Source: Carallia brachiata (lineage: Eukaryota; Streptophyta; Magnoliopsida; Malpighiales; Rhizophoraceae). From it: a stretch of DNA of 64,000 nucleotides. Positions 58,572 to 64,000 of this stretch are shown here, in pieces; position 1 is the first letter of the stretch, and the number at the start of each line of letters is the position of its first letter. The position numbers and the translations under genes are program-made. The notes under the pieces were generated by a model. That model worked only from the letters and a program-made list of their open reading frames with translations, searched no databases and was not told the DNA's origin. The stretch covers positions 247,481 through 311,480 of the forward strand of contig JADCRB010000054.1 of assembly GCA_021464245.1 (NCBI GenBank). Direction: 5' to 3'.

Positions 58572-61500
58572 CTTGGGACAAAATGCTAAGTTTGATAAAA
58601 AAAAAATTATGCTGTGAGGAGAGATCACTCTAAACAGAGTTTTCCTTTGCTTTTCTTCTGTGACCTCTGAAAAATGACCAGTAAGTGCCAAATTCAACAA
58701 AATCAATAACAACTAACTAGGCATTCCTAGTGCAGAGTAGGCTTTCACATTGTAGACTGTAAAGAGTAATCAAATTACCAACCACACAAATGACTTTTTT
58801 TCTCTCTCTTTTTTAAAAATTTTTCCAGCAGCATCAATTCACCATAAAATGTGAAGAAAAAAGTAAAACATTTCTTTGATTTCAACAAGCCATGGGAAAG
58901 TCCCATCTCCAAAAAAAAAAAAAAAAAGCCATGGGAAAGTCCCACAAGATTCACAAGGGAAAAAGAGCAGCCCAAACAGCATATTAACTGGATGATCATA
59001 AGTCACAACTTAACAAAGCAAAATAAAAATTGAAAGTCACATATTTTCTTAAGAATTTCCCAAAAACAATACCAATTAACAAGCATAAAAACTTTTTCCT
59101 AGCTCCAAGGAATCACTTAAAAAGGCAAAAAAAAAAAGAATAATAATAATAATATTTACACAAAAACTCAACACGGACACAGAAAAAGAAACAGAAATTA
59201 TCTTATCTCTATCGATCACTTCGCCAGTCTTATGAATTTAAACCTCTCTCTCTCTTTCTCTCTCTCTCTCTCTGACTGCAAAGACTAAGTAGAAAGGATA
59301 CACAGAGTCTTTAAGCGCTCTACCTTAATTTTAAGTGCTTTTTCTAGGCAAAAAAAATTAGAGTTTCAGAATTGGGCAGCTGTTCGAATATTTTTTTGTG
59401 TAATAAGTTTATGATTTTGTATAATAAGTCTATAATTTTATGTAATAAATTTTTTTTTTATTTTTTTATATTTTTTTATTACACAAAATAACTGTCTTGT
59501 TACACAAAATTATAATTTTATTGTAAAAAAATTTACGAACAAATGTCTGATTTTAGAAGTGTAATGACACTCTTTTTTGGGCAATAACGAATAACGAAAA
59601 AAGCCGCGTCTAAGTTAGGGTGGTGGTAGAAAAGCAAACACAGAAGTTTCATTAATTATTTTAATACAAATAAAAAAAAGAAAAATTTTAATTGATTAAT
59701 CTTTTATATTTGTAGCCGTTAAACCAAATAATTTTTTCTTCTAAAATTTTTTTCTTTAGCAACTTGTAACAAAATACTTGAAAGCGCTAATTTCTAGGAC
59801 TAATGGTGGTGTGTCAGAGAGTTAAGTGTTACACTTGTTTGAACTTTTTACTCTTTCTTTGTTTAAATTAAATTGCCAAAAGAATGAATATATATATAAT
59901 TGCAAAAGAGAGAAAAACACTTTATTTATTCTGAGGTCATTTTTGTTTACATGACAAATTTTTAAATTTATTTTTTTTATTTTTTAATCAAATAATTTTC
60001 ACTCAATTTCAATTTAATTAGACATCTACTCAACTAATTTTAATTTCATTTAATTACCATCTTCAAAAACCAATCCATATAGATAAAGTTAGGTTTTATT
60101 CGCTGAATTGTTATTAAACTACTATTCTAATCTTAAGAAAAATCCTTAAATTTGGGAAAAATTATTTACTAAATTCCAACCGTTCAACTAAGCTCTTGCG
60201 GTTGGATGTCCAAAAGAGTTTTTTTTTATCTTATCTTTTGTTAATAAAACACAATTGTTTTTATAAGCTCACAACTATCACTTTACAAGTCCAATATAAT
60301 AATGCTACAATAAGGCGCCAAACCTTATTTTATGGAGCAAGCAGGGAACCGCAACAACTATATTTTTTGGTGTTGTTTCGTTCACGCTCTCCAATGAGAT
60401 TGATGTCCATGTGGTTTATTTTATGGAATTGGTGACATCTTATTATATTCTTTAACTCTTTTTCGATTTTAAGATTTTTTTTTATTATAAAAATTATATT
60501 AGACATCTGAGAAAAGAAAAATAAGATTTAATAGGATTTGAACTTTCACCCACTAATAGAGAAATATTCCTCTCAACTAATTAAACAAATATTCAATCCC
60601 TCCTTTTTAGGATTTTGTTTAGACTTTATTTTACAAAAGTGAAACTGGGCTTTCTTCCTAGACAGTTCAATGTGCAGATTGACAGAGGAAGCAATGTTTG
60701 TGGGTTACATGTAGCTCCTGCAGTAATTGCCCACAATCCACTGGTCTTGGAGTAAACTCGGTTCTTTACTTTGTTCTATTAATTCTCTTTGGACTTCGCA
60801 AACTTATTTGCGCTTATACAGCTTGCAGATTCAGCTGAATTCTTTTGATTTCATGGGCTCATTTACTTTGTTCTTTAGTTTGTATGCATGTGCCCGTCTG
60901 AGTTCACTCTCCAATTTTTTTTTTTTTTTGTTTTAGCAGAAATAAAACCTTAGCATTAGATGATAAACATAGATACAAGGACTAACAAAACAAGTCCAAA
61001 CTCCAGCCTTTTATTATATTGGACAGTCCAACACAAACCAGATACTTTGGAAACCTAGAGAGTGACCTAACCCACGACAGCTAGAATATATATATATTTT
61101 TTTCAGAAATTTGAAAAACAAAGTTAATTGCTATCTTATATGCGTGTGCAAATGACTCACCTAGTTATATTTGAAATACCAAAGTGGCAAAGGTGCTTGA
61201 CCATTATCAATTGTTAATATCACTTGATTAGCTTAAGTAATTACCAAGTTTGTGTAACTTGAAGATGGTTAGGAAATTAAATTTCTTTGTCGTCTATAAA
61301 AATTTCTCACATTAAGTTAAATTTAAGCAAAGTACAAAACAGTCTTTTAACGGTTTCCTCTGAACCACAAGTCTCCTCCTCTCTCACTAACAAGTTAAAA
61401 TTAATAGCTAACCACTAATCATTCCGGGGTCGGGGAAAAAAATTCCAGTGTTATCTAAAACAGCATACTAAGAAATAATAATTAAAATTAAAAAAAAAAA

Positions 61501-61994
61501 CTAGAAAGTCAAACGCCAATGCCCTACGTTACTGATGCGCTGTGCTCCCCTCAACCTTTTTCTTATTCTATGGAATCAATAATTCTTCATGGTCTCTCTA
61601 AACAATCCTTCAGTTATTGCATCATGTTTGGAAGGAGAACGTCCTAGACTTTTGGACGTGCAATGCCATATTCTGGAAGCTCTAGTTACAACAAAAGAAG
61701 GCTTGACTGCCTTACGATATATGAGCTCTTACAAGTAGTGTTATCAGAGCCGATCCCATCCAGTTAGTTTGATTGGAAATCTAACGACTCGGATATTAGA
61801 CCAGACTGAGTTACATAATTAGTTTGAAAAACATATGATTTGATTAAAATTCGGTCAAACCATATCAAATTCAATTAAATTCGATAACTCACTAAAATTG
61901 AAACTCGGTCGAATTTTTATCAATTTAAAAATTACACTTTTTTTCAATTAAAAAATGTTGATATTTTTTTGGTCTACATTTCGATATTTATATC
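58572..61994. other. Intergenic DNA, no gene seen
   Basis: Contains a (CT)n microsatellite at about 59243-59273, A-runs (58911-58926, 59129-59139), AT-rich DNA at 59380-60190 and a (TAT)n-like segment near 61086. At 61739 the words gtgttatcagagccgatcc resemble the initiator-tRNA primer site of LTR retrotransposons, with one mismatch, but no LTR could be found next to it. No supported coding frame. Confidence 0.45.
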
Positions 61995-62975
61995 TAGGGC
62001 TATTCATAAACCGCCCAATCTGCCAAAAATTGCCGAACCCGCACCGAACCTACTCGCAATTGCCAAAACTGCATGAAAAAAAATTATCCGTAATTTTTAA
62101 TTTTTCAAAAACGTCATAAGTAGATTGGTAACGATTTTACAGTTCTGAAAACTGCGGTTAACCCAATCCACCTATATATATATGTAAACTAAAAATGATG
62201 ATTTCTCTTGAAAATAGTGATGGTACCATTAGAATTGTGATACTTGTTGTTCTTTTGATTTTATATGTTATGAGATTCATTTATATTACCATTTTTTAGC
62301 ATTTGGCTAGCGTTATTTCTGTTTTAGAAGACAATTATGAGATTAAGGCCATGATCAAGAGCAAGAACTTGATAAAGGGTAAGATTAGAGTGACAGTTGC
62401 TATTTTCATTACGGTTGGAATTTGTTTCATCACAATCCAAGTCTTGTATGAGAGTTTTGTAGTATTTGGCTACCAAGATCTTAGTTTAGGAATTAGAATT
62501 GAAATCTCTGCTTCTTTCTACTATTACAAGTCATTCTATCCAGTCTTGTCCTCCAAACAGTAGTATATTTTGTGTGCAAATAATATCATCATCAATATAT
62601 AGATAAATCCTCCTTGGCAGGTCATCTTGAGAACTTGATTCCGTGATTCTGTGTAATGCAAGTTCGTTTAAAGAAAATTAGGAGAATTTGAGCGAATGTC
62701 TAACTGAACTTTCGAATCTTTTAATTGAATATCTAACTGAGCACTTAGATTTTTACTTTATATGGATTAAAAAAAAGAAAAAATTTGAAAGGTTAACTAT
62801 AAAATTAGGAAAACCGCATAAACCGCCCAAACCAATCTGTCATTTTGCTAATATGGTTTGGATGATTTAGTGATTGGTAGATTGATTGCGATTTGAAATT
62901 TTCAAACTGCTACTATGACGGTTTGGTTGCAATTTTTTCCTATAAACCGTCCAATCCGACCCACGAACACCCCTA
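61995..62975. mobile_element. Non-autonomous hAT-type element with 8-bp target duplication
   Basis: The left end tagggctattcataaaccg and the right end (62956-62975), which reads ataggggtgttcgtgggtcg-like on the complement, share the TAGGG-G/C-T-TTC hAT-type terminus. The flanking 8-mers tttatatc (61987-61994) and tttgtatc (62976-62983) match at 7 of 8 positions, the size expected for hAT. Subterminal regions carry repeated ccgcccaa and aaccg words. The element is 981 bases long and has no transposase, but carries a host gene fragment (next entry). Confidence 0.75.
62293..62563 (+). pseudogene. Captured exon of a plant multi-pass membrane protein family
   Basis: Preceded by an acceptor-like ttttttag, the frame reads HLASVISVLEDNYEIKAMIK, then SKNLIKGKIRVTVAIFIT and a hydrophobic segment GICFITIQVLYESFVVFG. 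This resembles the conserved block S-V-LE-x-YG-x-AM-KS-x-LIKGK of a family of uncharacterised plant integral membrane proteins (recalled, not searched). The frame stops at 62561-62563 with no continuing exon. It lies wholly inside the hAT element, so it is a captured piece, not a working gene. Confidence 0.5.
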
Positions 62976-62983
62976 TTTGTATC

Positions 62984-63419
62984 ATAATAGTTTGCTACTC
63001 ATTTCAATTATTAATAAATTAATATCTACTTGTTATATTTGTCATTTGATTTTTTTTTTTTACTCTTTAATCATTGAGATTTAGAGATTGATTTTGAATT
63101 CTTTTAGTAGGTTGTCTGAAACAAAATTGAGTATATTGAATTAATAACAATTAAATGGAAAATGCAAATTAAGATTTAAGATGAAATCAAAGATGAGTAT
63201 TATGAATATTATTCAATGACTAGAAGTAAATATATTAGATTATAAGAATAGTATATTGTTTTAATTTTTTATATTTTAAGATTAAATTTTTTTCTATTTA
63301 TTGCAATTCACGTGATGTGAATGTTTCATTAGATTAATTTATTATTATTATTATTATTATTATTATCTTTTCAATTATTTATCCAATTGAACCAATGACT
63401 TGACGGTTGAACTAGTGAT
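62984..63419. other. AT-rich spacer with microsatellite
   Basis: Contains an (ATT)n run at about 63343-63366 and AT-rich DNA. No gene. Confidence 0.45.
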
Positions 63420-64000
63420 TTGATGACTCTACTTTTTAATTGGATCAATGGACGAGTCAGGTCTAATAACTATGCTTATAATCGACCTGGCCCTAATGGT
63501 TTCCAACCAATCTTGTCTAAAACCTATTGGGATATCATTGGCTCAGAGGTTGTGTCCTTGGTCCATAATGCTTTCTTAACTGGGAAGTTTGTAGATAGTC
63601 TTTTAGAAACTCTTATGTGCCTCATCCCGAAGAGTGACACTGCATAACAAATTACTTAGTTCAAACCCATTAGCTTATGCAATGTCATCTTTAAACTTAT
63701 CACTAAGGTGTTGGTTAATTGCCTTCGACCTATGTTGGATGATATTATTGTTCCCTTGCAGACCAGCTTACTTCTTGGCCATAGTACATCAAACAATATT
63801 ATTGTTGCTAAAGAAGTGATGAATTATATTAGGCGTGCCAAAAGTACAAGAGACGCAACGACTTAGAAGATTGATTTGGAGAAAGCCTATGATAAAGTGA
63901 ATTGGAGATTTTTTGAATCTACCCTAAAGGACTTAAACTTCCCTGTGAGTACTACCACATTAATTATGATCTGTGTCTCCAATGCTTCTTTGTCTATTTT
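63420..64000 (+). pseudogene. Decayed LINE reverse transcriptase, runs off the right edge
   Basis: Non-LTR retrotransposon RT fragment. Seen in order: RPGPNGFQPILSKTYWDIIG (matching the PGPDGF...W motif), LLETLMCLIPKSD, then after in-frame stops at 63645 and 63657 FKPISLCNVIFKLITKVLVN, LQTSLLLGHSTSNNIIVAKE, and DLEKAYDKVNWRFFESTLKD, the last holding the catalytic-core D of RT motif A. Another stop lies near 63864. With at least three stops and several deletions it is dead. Plus-strand orientation; the rest (YADD and C-terminus) is beyond 64000. Confidence 0.85.

Noticed and set aside
61737..61756. Primer-binding-site-like gtgttatcagagcc of an LTR retrotransposon
   Set aside because: One mismatch to the usual site, and no LTR or gag sequence was found next to it.

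Overview
This is a nuclear segment from a eudicot plant, probably a woody one; the species cannot be fixed from sequence alone. The evidence is genes with many short introns and GT-AG borders, plant-only families (PERK receptor kinase, CML calmodulin-like protein, F-box, RING-H2), very AT-rich spacers, and many plant transposon relics.

Layout. 1-3.8 kb: the 3' part of a Ty1/copia retrotransposon with one long open gag-pol frame and a probable short 3' LTR. 4.9-5.4 kb (minus): an intronless calmodulin-like protein of the CML15/16 type. 7.2-7.5 kb (minus): a small unrecognised membrane-anchored protein. 9.4-13.8 kb (minus): an eight-exon PERK receptor kinase whose exon 6/7 junction is one base out of frame. 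15-32 kb: gene-poor DNA with several non-autonomous elements (a 1.5 kb long-inverted-repeat element, a Mutator-type MITE pair, fold-backs, a retroposon with an exact target-site duplication) and a duplicated promoter fused to a retroelement RNase H-like fragment. 32.4-32.8 kb (plus): a small membrane RING-H2 gene that owns the original promoter. 34.4-35.2 kb: a GC-rich retroposed insertion. 36.7-49.8 kb (minus): a complete importin-9 gene, resolved here into 33 exons (1,035 residues), with one AT-AC (U12-type) intron and one GC-AG intron. 50.6-51.7 kb: a transposon-like repeat filled with a CT-rich tandem array. 53.9-56.4 kb (plus): a chloroplast-type DUF2232/YybS-like membrane protein in eight exons with one frame break in exon 1. 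57.3-58.6 kb (minus): an F-box gene with three single-base frame breaks. 62.0-63.0 kb: a hAT-type element with an 8-bp target duplication carrying a captured host exon. 63.4 kb to the right edge: a decayed LINE reverse transcriptase.

The genes do not form a shared pathway; this is ordinary plant gene order. The most notable points are the importin AT-AC intron, the duplicated RING promoter now driving a chimeric frame, the hAT element with a host exon, and single-base homopolymer frame breaks in three of the six host protein genes while the 3.1 kb importin coding sequence has none. No new defence or metabolic system was found.
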